Shown piece after piece: positions 1 through 13,829 of a stretch of DNA of 64,000 nucleotides. The notes under the pieces were generated by a model, which was given only the letters and a program-made list of their open reading frames with translations, was not told the DNA's origin and did no database searches. Position 1 is the stretch's first letter. The number at the start of each line of letters is the position of its first letter. The stretch comes from Panulirus ornatus (lineage: Eukaryota > Arthropoda > Malacostraca > Decapoda > Palinuridae), in NCBI RefSeq assembly GCF_036320965.1, contig NC_092271.1:2021121-2085120 (forward strand). Reading direction: 5' to 3'. The translations under genes and the position numbers were made by a program.

Positions 1-295
1 GGAGGTCATACTCACGTTACAAGATAGCAGGAGGTCATACTCACGTTACAAGATAGCAGGAGGTCATACTTATGTTACAAGATAGCAGGAGGTCATACTT
101 ACGCTACAAGATACCAGGTCATACTTACGTTACAAGATAGCAGGAGGTCATATTTATGTTACAAGATAGCAAGAGGTCATACTTACTTTACAAGATAGCA
201 GAAGGTCATACTTACGCTGCAAGATAGCAGGCCATACTTACGTTACACGATAGCAGGAGGTCATACTTACATTACAAGATAGCGCTACGCAAACT
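1..295. repeat. 29-bp minisatellite
   Basis: About ten tandem units with a 29-bp period (starts at 1, 30, 59 and 88). Each contains GGAGGTCATACT followed by ACGTTACAAGATAGCA. Later units carry substitutions and short deletions, for example near 112 and 230. The array runs off the left edge of the window, so its full length is unknown. No spacers separate the units, so it is not a CRISPR array. Confidence 0.9.
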
Positions 296-1968
296 TTCGT
301 ACATTCTCAAGCCTCTGGCTCACGTTGGACTAGTCTCCTGGTATGTATGTGCAGATAAGACATGATATCCACAGTTTTTCTGATCATTGAGAGATAAAGT
401 TGTGATGCCTCACACTTACCCATACATAATGGCCCGGGGGAGGATGTGCCGCCATGCGTTACTGGGTGACAGGTTGGAAAAATGTCTATCGTTGCTAAAT
501 GGTTTAAATATCCATGACGCTTTAGGTTTATATGGCTGTAGTTACTGAAATAACTACTTTTTTTCTTATATCACAAATTATACAGAATTCTCTCCTCCTC
601 GCCGACCTTTTATATTGTAATCTGTCCAGCGGTTAGAAGAGCTGATCAAGATATATCACCTTCGCTGTGATAGATTGAGGAATGTCAAAGTTTCGAGGGT
701 GTAATTACCTACTGTTTACATAATATCTATCAGCTCTATCAGTTCACAGTATTTCCTCGACGAGAGGAAAGGTTCTTATCTGAAGTTTCCATAACAAGGT
801 CAGTTTAGTGAGTGGTCCACTTACAACCGATACAAGTCAGACGGTTTCAAGCGGCTCAGTGATTCTACCAGATTGTGCCTGTTGAAGTGATGGTTATGAC
901 TGTGGGCGTCTTCCATCACCATGATGGCTGGGGATCATGGCAAGAGAGGAAGATAGCGGAGGGTCGGGTGAGGAGGTGCATGGACGAGGGAAGGAAAATT
1001 GGAGACCAAGGGTGGTAAGGTGGTATAGGAGGAAGCGTGGGGAAGAGGGAACATAGACAGGGAAGGTGATGGGTGGCCAGTGGGGAAGTGAGGAGAGCAG
1101 GTAAGGTAGGGGGTAAGAGGTAAGAAAATTTGGAATTATAATGATTAAAGAGAACATGAGATGGATAAGGAAACCGAGAGAAGATAGCGGGAGAAAGTGG
1201 AAGAAGTCAGCCTAAAGAGGGAAGAGGGAAGGATGATAGAGATCTCACTAACAATTGCAGTGTTACTGAGTAGAGAATCAACGTGAAGGATCAGTGAGGC
1301 CCCACCTCAGGTTCCAGAGGCCACAGCTGCAACACTGATAAGTTGGTTTCACGATTCAGCATTATGTCGCAAGAGATATACGAGGAGGATAAGTTCCCAT
1401 GGACTCACAGTCTGCATCACAGTCCTTGCCTTTGTTATCCTCAGAATGCCACCACTCACTAACCTGTCTACACTGATATTATCCTGCGATCTTTCACTTT
1501 ACCCTCCACCTCCTGCCTCCACATGGGCCATCCTGCTTGCGACCTTTCCATACATAACTACTCTCCCTTGTTGCACTTATCCTCGTCATGCCCTTCCGCC
1601 GTTCTCCTCACATAAAGATAGATCTACCAGAGTTCTTTGTTCCATCTTCTGTTTCCTACGAATATTCCCAGCTTTCCCTTCGTATTCGACACAAGAGTTT
1701 TCTTTTACTTCCCTTACGTTTATCACGGCAACCTCTTCCTCCCATATATAGACCAAAGCTATAGCGCCAGAAGCTCCTTAGAAAAAGGACACTTTACTTT
1801 CCTCTTTATGTTAATGCTATCCATCTTCTGCTTCTCTCTATCTTCTGCCTCATCTTTGCTCAAAATTTCAATCTCGTTTTCCCTTTCTTCCTTCCCTCTT
1901 CCCTTCTCTCTTCCCTCTTCCACTCCTCCTCTTCCCATCCCTATCCCGTCCCACTGATATCATCACAG
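296..1968. other. No gene recognised
   Basis: There is no repeat family or convincing coding frame here. The stretch 940-1230 is purine-rich (GGA/GAA) and 1790-1955 is strongly pyrimidine-rich on the plus strand. The short open frames at 894-1157 and 1446-1957 have compositions explained by these biased tracts and show no domain. The pyrimidine tract matters only because it lies directly upstream of the AG at 1967-1968. Confidence 0.6.
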
Positions 1969-2107
1969 GAGTGTGGTGGGCTACAAATCATGCGTCAACT
2001 CGGGTCGTTCTGAATATCTAATGAAGCCTCAGATGGGCCGCTACCACGTCTCTCTGATGGACATCATTGACTGCTGTCTTCACGACTCGCGCCACCTGAC
2101 CCCAGAC
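1969..2107 (+). CDS. Candidate host exon, protein family not recognised
   Basis: A long pyrimidine tract (about 1830-1955) ends in a CAG (1966-1968) that reads like a 3' splice site. The following 139 bases are open in the frame starting AGT-GTG-GTG-GGC, after one base finishing the previous codon. They encode about 46 residues that include SCVNSGRSEYLMKPQMGRY and DIIDCCLHDSRHL. Third positions are rich in C and G, unlike the AT-rich surroundings. A GTGAGA at 2108 is a possible 5' splice site, although the base before it is C rather than G. The frame stays open to a stop near 2266, but composition turns AT-rich after about 2150. I do not recognise the family. It could be a host exon, a retrocopy fragment or chance. 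If real, it is the only host coding sequence seen here. Confidence 0.33.
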
Positions 2108-2489
2108 GTGAGAAGGATGTTTGCTAGGGAAAAAGGGAGACAGAAGAATGATAATGTTTTCCAGTTGAGAAGATATGATATGGTTATGATAGTCACTGAT
2201 TATTTTGATTTTTTCTATAATGTTCTTACCCTCCGAACCCAGACGTGGCAGGGATATCTACATTAGCAGAGTGTACACTTCAGAGAAGTGAACTTTATGC
2301 TTATAAATGAGACGAGTCAGGTACTAGAAATTACCGAGAAAGTTTAGTCCTTTTAACAAAATCTGAACTAATTATGTAGGTAAGCGTTGCGGGCGACACG
2401 TATATCCGCCCAGCAAGCACATGAGTGTGTGTATTCACATGAATGAATTAGGGAACAGCATGGGCTCACTAAGGGTTGCTATCCCCCGG
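2108..2489. other. Nothing recognised
   Basis: AT-rich DNA without a recognisable repeat or coding frame. If the upstream stretch is an exon, this would be intron. Confidence 0.5.
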
Positions 2490-3160
2490 CCGCTTCACAC
2501 GCCCTGGTTCAGTCGACTACCGTATACTGCATCGATCTCATTCAATTCATCCCGTGCACGCCTTCCACCCTCCTACAAGTCCAGTTTTCCAAAACTCAAA
2601 ACCTGTTTAACTCTAAACTTTATACTTCCATCTCCACCTTGGTCTTCCCCTTCTCTTTGACCCTCCACTTCAGACACATATATCCTCTTCGTCAACCTCT
2701 CCTCATTCATTCACTCCAAGCGTCCAGACAATTTCATCACACTCTTCAACTTTCTCAGCCATAACATTCTTACCCTATCATCAACTACTCCCTTAACCCT
2801 CGTTATCATACATATTGTCTTCAAACATTTCATTTCTAGTACATCCTTCTTAGGTGCATACTTGGCAACCGTGCAACATCATTAATCTACTATATCTTTC
2901 AATAAATTCATTTTGCCTTCCCAGAGAGTAACATCTCTTTCCACACATTCCTAAATCTTTCAGAATCCTTCGCTCCCTCACCTACCCGATGACCCACCAT
3001 TCCTTCAATGATTCCACTCGCTGCCTTGTCATCTCCCAGGTATCTAAAACATACCATTTCCTCACTTTGAACTCGCAACTCAACTAAGATATCCCTCTAA
3101 TCTGCAAAACCTTATAACTTTACTCTCATTTACATTTACCCTCAACTTTCTCCTATCATA
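2490..3160 (-). pseudogene. Old, diverged LINE C-terminal fragment
   Basis: Read on the minus strand, this follows the same order of landmarks as the C-terminal and 3' end of the abundant RTE-like LINE in this window. These are the segment next to the stop codon and first 3' UTR bases (about 2500-2570), the GHMERM/RIYVSE-like region (about 2670-2740), and the block that reads TATCTAAAACA on the plus strand (about 3038). Identity to the young copies is far lower than among the young copies themselves, and indels and stops break every frame. It is best read as an old copy or a sister subfamily that predates the cluster. No function remains. Confidence 0.65.
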
Positions 3161-3476
<316 letters not shown>

Positions 3477-4895
3477 GTAAAAGCTTTGCGGAAGATGAAA
3501 GCCGGCAAGGCAGTAGGTTTGGATGGTATTGCAGTGGAAGCTATTAAAAAAGGGGGTGACTGTATTGTTGACTAGTTGGTAAGGTTATTTAATGTATATA
3601 TGACTCATGGTGAGGTGCCTGAGGATTGGCGGAATGCGTGCATAGTACCATTGTACAAAGGCAAAGGTGATAAGAGTGAGTGCTCAAATTACAGAGGTAT
3701 AAGTTTCTTGAGTATACCTGGTAAATTATATGGGAGGGTATTGATTGAGAGGGTGAAAGAATGTACAGAGATTCAGATTGGGGAACAGCAGTGTGGTTTC
3801 AGAAGTGGTAGAGGATGTGTGGATCAGGTGTTTGCTTTGAAGAATGTATGTGAGAAATACTTAGAAAAGCAAATGGATTTGTATGTAGCATTTATGGATC
3901 TGGAGAAGGCATATGATAGAGTTGATAGAGATGCTCTGTGGAAGGTATTAAGAATATATGGTGTGGGAGGCAAGTTGTTAGAAGCAGTGAAAAGTTTTTA
4001 TCGAGGAGGTAAGGCACGTGTACGTGTAGGAAGAGAGGAAAGTGATTGGTTCTCAGTGAATTTAGGTTTGCGGCAGGGGTGTGTGATGTCTCCATGGTTG
4101 TTTAATATGCTTATGGATGGGGTTGTTAGGGAGGTGAATGCAAGAGTTTTGCAAAGAGGGGCAAGTATGAAGTCTGTTGTGGATAAGAGAGCTTGGGAAG
4201 TGAGTCAGTTGTTGTTCGCTGATGATACAGCGCTGGTGGCTGATTCATTTGAGAAACTGTAGAAGCTGGTGACTGAGTTTGGTAAGGTGTGTGAAAGAAG
4301 AAAGTTAAGGGTAAATGTGAATAAGAGCAAGGTTATTTGGTACAGTAGGGTTGAGGGTCAAGTCAATTGGGAGGTAAGTTTGAATGGAGAAAAACTGGAG
4401 GAAGTAAAGTGTTTTAGATATCTGGGAGTGGATCTGGCAGCGGATGGAACCATGGAAGCGGAAGTGAATCATAGGGTGGGGGAGGGGGCGAAAATCCTGG
4501 GAGCTTTGAAGAATGTATGGAAGTCGAGAACATTATCTCGGAAAGTAAAAATTGGTATGTTTGAAGGAATAGTGGTTCCAACAATGTTGTATGGTTGCGA
4601 GGCGTGGGCTATGGATAGAGTTGTGCGCAGGAGGGTGGATGTGCTGGAAATGAGATGTTTGAGGACAATGTGCAGTGTGAGGTGGTTTGATCGAGTAAGT
4701 AATATAAGGGTAAGAGAGATGTGTGAAAATAAAAAGAGCGCGGTTGAGAGAGCAGAAGAGGGTGTTTTGAAATGGTTTGGGCACATGGAGAGAATGAGTA
4801 AGGAAAGATTGACCAAGAGGATATATGTGTCGGAGGTGAAGGGAACGAGGAGAAGTGGGAGACGAAATTGGAGGTGGAAAGATGGAGTGAAAAAT
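3477..4895 (+). pseudogene. RTE-like LINE, RT domain to C-terminus, two nonsense codons
   Basis: This 5'-truncated copy enters the gene at the start of the reverse transcriptase ([11 protein letters not shown] block). It carries the usual RT landmarks: [29 protein letters not shown] (first catalytic Asp), [14 protein letters not shown] and [10 protein letters not shown] (catalytic Asp pair). In-frame TAG codons at about 3573 and 4260 replace Trp and Gln codons of the sister copies. The C-terminal region ([15 protein letters not shown]) is present, but the sequence then switches at about 4895 into the endonuclease domain of the next copy. The last 20-odd codons and the 3' UTR are therefore missing. 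It is not expected to make active enzyme. Confidence 0.88.
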
Positions 4896-7714
4896 ATTTT
4901 GAGTGGTTTGGGAATGTCTGGGGAGTAAAGTCAGGGGTTAGTGAGAGGACAAGAGCAAGGGAAGGAGTAGCAATACTCCTGAAACAGGAGTTGTGGGAGT
5001 ATGTGATAGAGTGTAAGAAAGTAAATTCTCGATTAATGTGGGTAAAACTGAAAGTTGATGGAGAGAGGTGGGTGATTATTGGTGCATATGCACCTGAGTA
5101 TGAGAAGAAAGATCAAGAGAGGCAAGAGTTTTGGGAGCAGCTGAATGAGTGTGTTAGTGGTTTTGATGCACAAGACCGGGTTATAGTGATGGGTGATTTG
5201 AATGCAAAGGTGAGTAATGTGGCAGTTGAGGGAATAATTGGTATACATGGGGTGTTCAGTGTTGTAAATGGAAATGGTGAAGAGCTTGTAGATTTATGTG
5301 CTGAAAAAGGACTGATGATTGGGAATACCTGGTTTAAAAAGCGAGATATACATAAGTATACTTATGTAAGTAGGAGAGATGGCCAAAGAACGTTATTGGA
5401 TTATGTGTTAATTGACAGGCGTGCGAAAGAGAGACTTTTGGATGTTAATGTGCTGAGAGGTGCAACTGGAGGGATGTCTGATCATTATCTTGTGGAGGCT
5501 AAGGTGAAGATTTGTATGGGTTTTCAGAAAAGAAGAGTGAATGTTGGGGTGAAGAGGGTGGTGAGAGTAAGTGAGCTTGAGAAGGAGACCTGTGTGAGGA
5601 AGTACCAGGAGAGACTGAGTACAGAATGGAAAAAGGTGAGAACAATGGAAGTAAGGGGAGTGGGGGAGGAATGGAATGTATTTAGGGAATCAGTGATGGA
5701 TTGCGCAAAAGATGCTTGTGGCATGAGAAGAGTGGGAGGTGGGTTGATTAGAAAGGGTAGTGAGTGGTGGGATGAAGAAGTAAGAGTATTAGTGAAAGAG
5801 AAGAGAGAGGCATTTGGACGATTTTTGCAGGGAAAAAATGCAATTGAGTGGGAGATGTATAAAAGAAAGAGACAGGAGGTCAAGAGAAAGGTGCAAGAGG
5901 TGAAAAAAAGGACAAATGAGAGTTGGGGTGAGAGAGTATCATTAAATTTTAGGGAGAATAAAAAGATGTTCTGGAAGGAGGTAAATAAAGTGCGTAAGAC
6001 AAGGGAGCAAATGGGAACTTCAGTGAAGGGCGCAAATGGGGAGGTGATAACAAGTAGTGGTGATGTGAGAAGGAGATGGAGTGAGTATTTTGAAGGTTTG
6101 TTGAATGTGTTTGATGATAGAGTGGCAGATATAGGGTGTTTTGGTCGAGGTGGTGTGCAAAGTGAGAGGGTTAGGGAAAATGATTTGGTAAACAGAGAAG
6201 AGGTAGTGAAAGCTTTGCGGAGGATGAAAGCCGGCAAGGCAGCAGGTTTGGATGGTATTGCAGTGGAATTTATTAAAAAAGGGGGTGACTGTATTGTTGA
6301 CTGTTTGGTAAGGTTATTTAATGTATGTATGACTCATGGTGAGGTGCCTGAGGATTGTCGGAATGCGTGCATAGTGCCATTGTACAAAGGCAAAGGGGAT
6401 AAGAGTGAGTGCTCAAATTACAGAGGTATAAGTTTGTTGAGTATTCCTGGTAAATTATATGGGAGGGTATTGATTGAGAGGGTGAAGGCATGTACAGAGC
6501 ATCAGATTGGGGAAGAGCAGTGTGGATTCAGAAGTGGTAGAGGATGTGTGGATCAGGTGTTTGCTTTGAAGAATGTATGTGAGAAATACTTAGAAAAGCA
6601 AATGGATTTGTATGTAGCATTTATGGATCTGGAGAAGGCATATGATAGAGTTGATAGAGATGCTCTGTGGAAGGTATTAAGAATATATGGTGAGGGAGGA
6701 AAGTTGTTAGATGCAGTGAAAATTTTTTATCGAGGACGTAAGGCATGTGTACGTTTAGGAAGAGAGGAAAGTGATTGGTTCTCAGTGAATGTAGGTTTGC
6801 GGCAGGGGTGTGTGATGTCTCCATGGTTGTTTAATTTGTTTATGGATGGGGTTGTTAGGGAGGTAAATGCAAGAGTTTTGGAAAGAGGGGCAAGTATGAA
6901 GTCTGTTGGGGATGAGAGAGCTTGGGAAGTGAGTCAGTTGTTGTTCGCTGATGATACAGCGCTGGTGGCTGATTCATGTGAGAAACTGCAGAAGCTGGTG
7001 ACTGAGTTTGGAAAAGTGTGTGGAAGAAGAAAGTTAAGAGTAAATGTGAATAAGAGCAAGGTTATTAGGTACAGTAGGGTTGAGGGTCAATTCAATTGGG
7101 AGGTGAGTTTGAATGGAGAAAAACTGGAGGAAGTGAAGTGTTTTAGATATCTGGGAGTGGATCTGGCAGCGGATGGAACCATGGAACCGGAAGTGGATTA
7201 TAGGGTGGGGGAGGGGGCGAAAATCCTGAGGGCCTTGAAGAATGTGTGGAAGTCGAGAACATTATCTCGGAAAGCAAAAATGGGTATGTTTGAAGGAATA
7301 GTGGTTCCAACAATGTTTTATGGTTGCGAGGCTTGGGCTATGGATAGAGTTGTGCGCAGGAGGATGGATGTGCTGGAAATGAGATGTTTGAGGACAATGT
7401 GTGGTGTGAGGTGGTTTGATCGAGTGAGTAACGTAAGGGTAAGAGAGTTGTGTGGAAATAAAAAGAGCGTTGTTGAGAGAGCAGAAGAGGGTGTTTTGAA
7501 GTGGTTTGGGCACATGGAGAGGATGAGTGAGGAAAGATTGACCAAGAGAATATATGTGTCGGAGGTGGAGGGAACGAGGAGAAGAGGGAGACCAAATTGG
7601 AGGTGGAAAGATGGAGTGAAAAAGATTTTGTGTGATCGGGGCCTGAACATGCAAGAGGGTGAAAGGAGGGCAAGGAATAGAGTGAATTGGAGCGATGTGG
7701 TATACCGGGGTTGA
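4868..7714 (+). CDS. RTE-like LINE polyprotein (APE endonuclease plus reverse transcriptase), nearly complete
   Basis: This 948-codon frame is the most complete retrotransposon gene in the window. The APE-type endonuclease occupies roughly residues 10-215, with GDLN (109-112), YTYVSR (164-169), LLDYVLID (176-183) and the catalytic SDH (204-206). A charged linker rich in Lys, Arg and Glu covers about 220-440. The reverse transcriptase spans about 445-760, with AYDRVD near 590, [11 protein letters not shown] near 643 and FADD near 693. The C-terminus has GHMERM and the [11 protein letters not shown] motif usual in RTE-like proteins. No CCHC knuckle is seen. The encoded protein would nick DNA and prime reverse transcription from the nick. 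The first dozen residues are an out-of-frame reading of the upstream copy. The true N-terminus, with LNVCGCNQ and LSETKL in full-length copies, is absent because of the fusion at about 4895, so the enzyme is probably inactive as it stands. Confidence 0.92.
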   Translation: MEVERWSEKYFEWFGNVWGVKSGVSERTRAREGVAILLKQELWEYVIECKKVNSRLMWVKLKVDGERWVIIGAYAPEYEKKDQERQEFWEQLNECVSGFDAQDRVIVMGDLNAKVSNVAVEGIIGIHGVFSVVNGNGEELVDLCAEKGLMIGNTWFKKRDIHKYTYVSRRDGQRTLLDYVLIDRRAKERLLDVNVLRGATGGMSDHYLVEAKVKICMGFQKRRVNVGVKRVVRVSELEKETCVRKYQERLSTEWKKVRTMEVRGVGEEWNVFRESVMDCAKDACGMRRVGGGLIRKGSEWWDEEVRVLVKEKREAFGRFLQGKNAIEWEMYKRKRQEVKRKVQEVKKRTNESWGERVSLNFRENKKMFWKEVNKVRKTREQMGTSVKGANGEVITSSGDVRRRWSEYFEGLLNVFDDRVADIGCFGRGGVQSERVRENDLVNREEVVKALRRMKAGKAAGLDGIAVEFIKKGGDCIVDCLVRLFNVCMTHGEVPEDCRNACIVPLYKGKGDKSECSNYRGISLLSIPGKLYGRVLIERVKACTEHQIGEEQCGFRSGRGCVDQVFALKNVCEKYLEKQMDLYVAFMDLEKAYDRVDRDALWKVLRIYGEGGKLLDAVKIFYRGRKACVRLGREESDWFSVNVGLRQGCVMSPWLFNLFMDGVVREVNARVLERGASMKSVGDERAWEVSQLLFADDTALVADSCEKLQKLVTEFGKVCGRRKLRVNVNKSKVIRYSRVEGQFNWEVSLNGEKLEEVKCFRYLGVDLAADGTMEPEVDYRVGEGAKILRALKNVWKSRTLSRKAKMGMFEGIVVPTMFYGCEAWAMDRVVRRRMDVLEMRCLRTMCGVRWFDRVSNVRVRELCGNKKSVVERAEEGVLKWFGHMERMSEERLTKRIYVSEVEGTRRRGRPNWRWKDGVKKILCDRGLNMQEGERRARNRVNWSDVVYRG

Positions 7715-7910
7715 CGTGCTGTCAGTGGATTGAATCAAGGCATGTGAAGCGTCTGGGGTAAACCATGGAAAGCTGTGTAGGTATGTATATTTGCGTGTGT
7801 GGACGTATGTATATACATGTGTATTGGGGGGGGGGGGTTGGGCCATTTCTTTCGTCTGTTTCCTTGCGCTACCTCGCAAACGCGGGAGACAGCGACAAAG
7901 TATAATAAAA
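7715..7910 (+). mobile_element. LINE 3' UTR, short form, with tail hairpin
   Basis: The 3' UTR follows the TGA of the polyprotein. It runs through GGTAAACCATGGAAAG and a GT-rich stretch, then a G-run at 7827-7837, and ends in the conserved tail TTGCGCTACCTCGCAAACG. CGCT (7867-7870) can pair with AGCG (7891-7894), and CTCGC (7873-7877) with GCGGG (7882-7886), giving a hairpin that probably marks the RNA for the reverse transcriptase. An AATAAA follows at about 7904. Compared with the long form (45605-46036), about 258 bp after GGAAAG are missing. Confidence 0.85.
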
Positions 7911-10216
<2,306 letters not shown>

Positions 10217-10400
10217 CGTGCTGTCAGTGGATTGAATCAAGGCATGTGAAGCATCTGGGGTAAACCATGGAAAGCTGTGTAGGTATGTATATTTGCGTGT
10301 GTCGACGTATGTATATACATGTGTTTGGGGGGGGGGGGGCCATTTCTTCCGTCTGTTTCCTTGCGCTACCTCGCAAACGCGGGAGACAGCGACAAAGTAT
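10217..10400 (+). mobile_element. LINE 3' UTR, short form
   Basis: The layout matches the UTR at 7715: TAAACCATGGAAAG, GT-rich segment, G-run (10327-10339), tail hairpin TTGCGCTACCTCGCAAACG, then CAAAGTATAA followed by a run of A. The 258-bp segment of the long form is absent. Confidence 0.85.

Positions 10401-10478
<78 letters not shown>
10399..10478. repeat. (A)n(TA)n tail tract
   Basis: About 17 A followed by about 60 bases of TA. It ends the plus-strand copy and abuts the middle of the 3' UTR of the minus-strand copy that follows. This fits an insertion into the TA-rich part of that UTR. Confidence 0.92.
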
Positions 10479-10481
<3 letters not shown>

Positions 10482-13400
10482 CACACATACATATATACAT
10501 GTGTACATAATTCTTACAGTCTGCCTTTATTCATTTCCATCGCCACCCCGCCACACATGAAATTACAACACCTTCCCCCCTCATTTGTGCGAGGTAGCGA
10601 TAGGAAAAGACAACAAAGGCCCCATTCGTTCACACTCAGTCTCTAGCTGTCATGTAATAAGGCACCGAAACCACAGCTCCCTTTGCACATCCAAGCCCCA
10701 CAGAACTTTCCGTGGTTTACCCCAGACGCTTCATATGCCCTGGTTCAATCCACTGACAGCACGTCAACCCCGGTATACCACATCGTTCCAATTCCCTCTA
10801 TTCCTAGCAAGCCTTTTACCCTCCTGCATGTTCAGGCCCCGATCACTCAAAATCTTTTTCACTCCATCTTTCCACCTTCGATTTGGTCTCCCACTTCTCG
10901 TTCCCTCCAACTCTGACACATATATTCTCTTGGTCAATCTTTCCTCACTCATTCTCTCCATGTGACCAAACCATTTCAAAACACCCTCTTCTGCTCTCTC
11001 AACCACACTCTTCTTACTACCACACATCTCTCTGACCCTTACATTACTTACTCGATCAAACCACCTCACACCACATATTGTCCTCAAACATCTCATTTCC
11101 AGCACATTCATCCTCCTGCGCACAACTCTATCCATAGCCCACGCTTCGCAACCACATAACATTGTTGGAACCACTATTACTTCAAACGTACTTATTTTTG
11201 ATTTCCGAGATAATGTTCTCGACTTCCAAACATTCTTCAAGGCTCTCAGAATTTTCGCCCCCTCCCCCACCCTATGATTCACTTCCGCTTCCATGGTTCC
11301 ATCTGCTGCCAAATCCACTCCCAGAATCTAAAGCACTTCACTTACTCCAGTTTTTCTCCATTCAGACTTACCTCCCAATTGACTTGTCTTTCAAACCTAC
11401 CATACGTAATAACCTTGCTCTTATTCACATTTAGTCTCAACCTTTTTCTTTCACACATTTTATGGAACTCACTCACCAGCTTCTGCAGTTTCTCAAATGA
11501 ATCAGCCACCAGCGCTGTATCATCAGCGAGCAACTGACTCACTTCCCAAGCTCTCTCATCCCCAACAGACTGCATACTTGCCCCTCTCTCCAAAACTCTT
11601 CCATTCACCTCCCTAACAACTCCATCCATGAAAAATTAAAAAACCATGGAGACATCACAAACCCCTGCCGCATACCGACATTCACTGAGAACCAATCACT
11701 TTCCTCTAATCCGACATGTACATATGCCTTACATCCTCGATACAAACTTTTCACTGCTTCTAACAACTTGCCTCCCACACCATAAATTCTTAATACCTTC
11801 CACTGGGCATCTCTATCAACTCTAGCATATGCCTTCTCCAGATCCATAAATGCTATATACAAATCCATTTGCTTTTCCAAGTATTTCTCACATACATTCA
11901 TCAAAGCAAACACCTGATCCAAACATGCTCTACCACTTGTGAAACCACACTGCTCTTCCGCAATCTGATGCTCTGTACATGCCTTCACCCTCTTAATCTA
12001 TGCCATCCCATATAATTTACCAGGAATACTCTACAAACTTATACATCTGAAATTTGAACACTCAGTTTTATCCCCTTTGCCTTTGTACAATGGCACTATG
12101 CACGCTATTCCGCCAATCCTCAGGCACCTCGCCATGAGTCATACATACATTAGATTACCTAAAAAACCAGTCAACAATATAGTCACCCCCTTCTTTAATA
12201 AATTCCACTGCAATACCATGCAAACCCGCGGCCTTCCAGGCTTTCATCTTCCGCAAAACTTTTACTACTTCTTCTCTGTTTACCAAATCATTCTCCCTAA
12301 CCCTCTCACTTTGCACAACACCTCGACCAAAATACCCTATATCTGCCACTCTATCATCAAACACATTCAACAAACCTTCAAAATACTCACTCCATCTCCT
12401 TCTCACAACACCACTACTTGTTATCACCTCCCCATTAGCCCCCTTCACTGAAGTTCCCATTTGTTCCCTTGTCTTACGCACTTATTTTCCTCCTTCCAGA
12501 ACATCTTTTTATTCTCCCAAAACTTTAATGATGCTTTCTCACCCCAAATCTCATTTGCCCTCTTTATCACCTCTTTCACCTTTCTCTTGACCTTCTGCCT
12601 CTTTCTTTTATACATCTCCCACTCATTTGCATTTTTTCCTTGCAAAAATCGTCCAAATGCCTCTCTCTTCTCTTTCACTGATAATCTTACTTCTTCATCC
12701 CACCACTCACTACCCTTTCTAATCTGCCCACCTCCCACGCTTCTCATGCCACAAGCTTCTTTTTCGCAAGCCATCACTGATTCCCTAAATACATTCTATT
12801 CCTCCCCCACTCCCCTTACCACCTTTGTTCTCACCTTTTTCCATTCTGTACTCAGTATCGCCTGGTACTTCCTCACACAAGTCTCCTTCCCAAGCACACT
12901 TATTCTCACCACTCTTCTCACCCCATCATTCTCTCTTCTTTTCTGAAAACCTCTACAAATCTTCACCTTCGCCTCCACAAAATAATGATCAGACATCCCT
13001 CCAGTTGCACCTCTCAGCATATTAACATCCAAGATATCTCTCTTTCTCGCGCCTATCAATTAACACGTTATCCAAGAACGTTCTCTGGCCATCTCTCCTA
13101 CTTACATACGTATACTTATGTATATCTCTCTTTTTAAAGCAGGTATTTCCAATCACCAGTCCTTTTTCAGCACATAGATCTACAAGCTCTTCACCACTTC
13201 CATTTACAACACCGAACACCCCATGTACACCAATCATTCCCTCAACTGCCACATTACTCACCTTTGCATTCAAATCACCCATCGCTATAACCCGGTCTCG
13301 TGCATCAAAGCTACTAACACACTCACTCAGCTGCTCCCAAAACACTTTCCTCTCATGATCTTTTTTCTCATGCCCAGGTACATATGCACCAATAATCACC

Positions 13401-13829
13401 CATCTCTTTCCATCAACTTTCAATTTCGCCCATATCAATCTAGAGTTTACTTTCTTACACTCTATCACATGCTCCCACAACTCCTCTTTCAGGAATAGAG
13501 CTACTCCTTCACTTGCTCTTGTCCTCTCACTAACCCCTGACTTTACACAAGACATTCCCAAACCACTCTTCCCCTTTACCCTTGAGCTTCGTTTCACCCA
13601 GAGCCAAAACATCCAGGTTCCTTCCCTAAAACATACTACCTATCTCTCCTTTTTTCTCATCTTGGTTACATCCACACACATTTAAATAACCCATATGAGC
13701 CTTCGAGGAGGATGAGTACCCCCCACGTGACTCCTGCTTCGGTATCCCCTTTTAGAAAGTTAAATTACAAGGAGGGGGGGTTTCCAGCCCCCCGCTCCCG
13801 TCCCCTTTAGTCGCCTTCTACGACATGTG
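10479..13829 (-). pseudogene. Nearly full-length RTE-like LINE, long 3' UTR, decayed
   Basis: Read on the minus strand it starts near 13829 with the 5' head (GTCGTAGAAGGCGACTAAAG). It continues through [10 protein letters not shown] and the endonuclease (13022-13612: LRLG.. to [17 protein letters not shown]), linker (12445-13059), RT in several frames (10764-12481) and the long-form 3' UTR with a reverse-complement AATAAA at about 10528. Numerous frameshifts and stops interrupt the gene. Examples are the breaks between the pieces 12155-12481, 11605-11988 and 11342-11629, and FADD shortened to LADD near 11525. The 3' terminus is cut by the TA tract at 10478. Its divergence from the short-UTR copies marks it as older. 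It is non-functional. Confidence 0.85.

Noticed and set aside
894..1957. Short frames 894-1157 (minus), 1446-1751 and 1637-1957 (plus)
   Set aside because: Composition follows purine or pyrimidine tracts; no motif, no codon bias.
5524..6237. Antisense frames inside LINE copies, for example 237 codons here, 26782-27414, 9536-10492 and the recurrent 67-codon [10 protein letters not shown] frame
   Set aside because: They mirror the purine-rich sense gene and recur at the same place in each copy; no independent motif.
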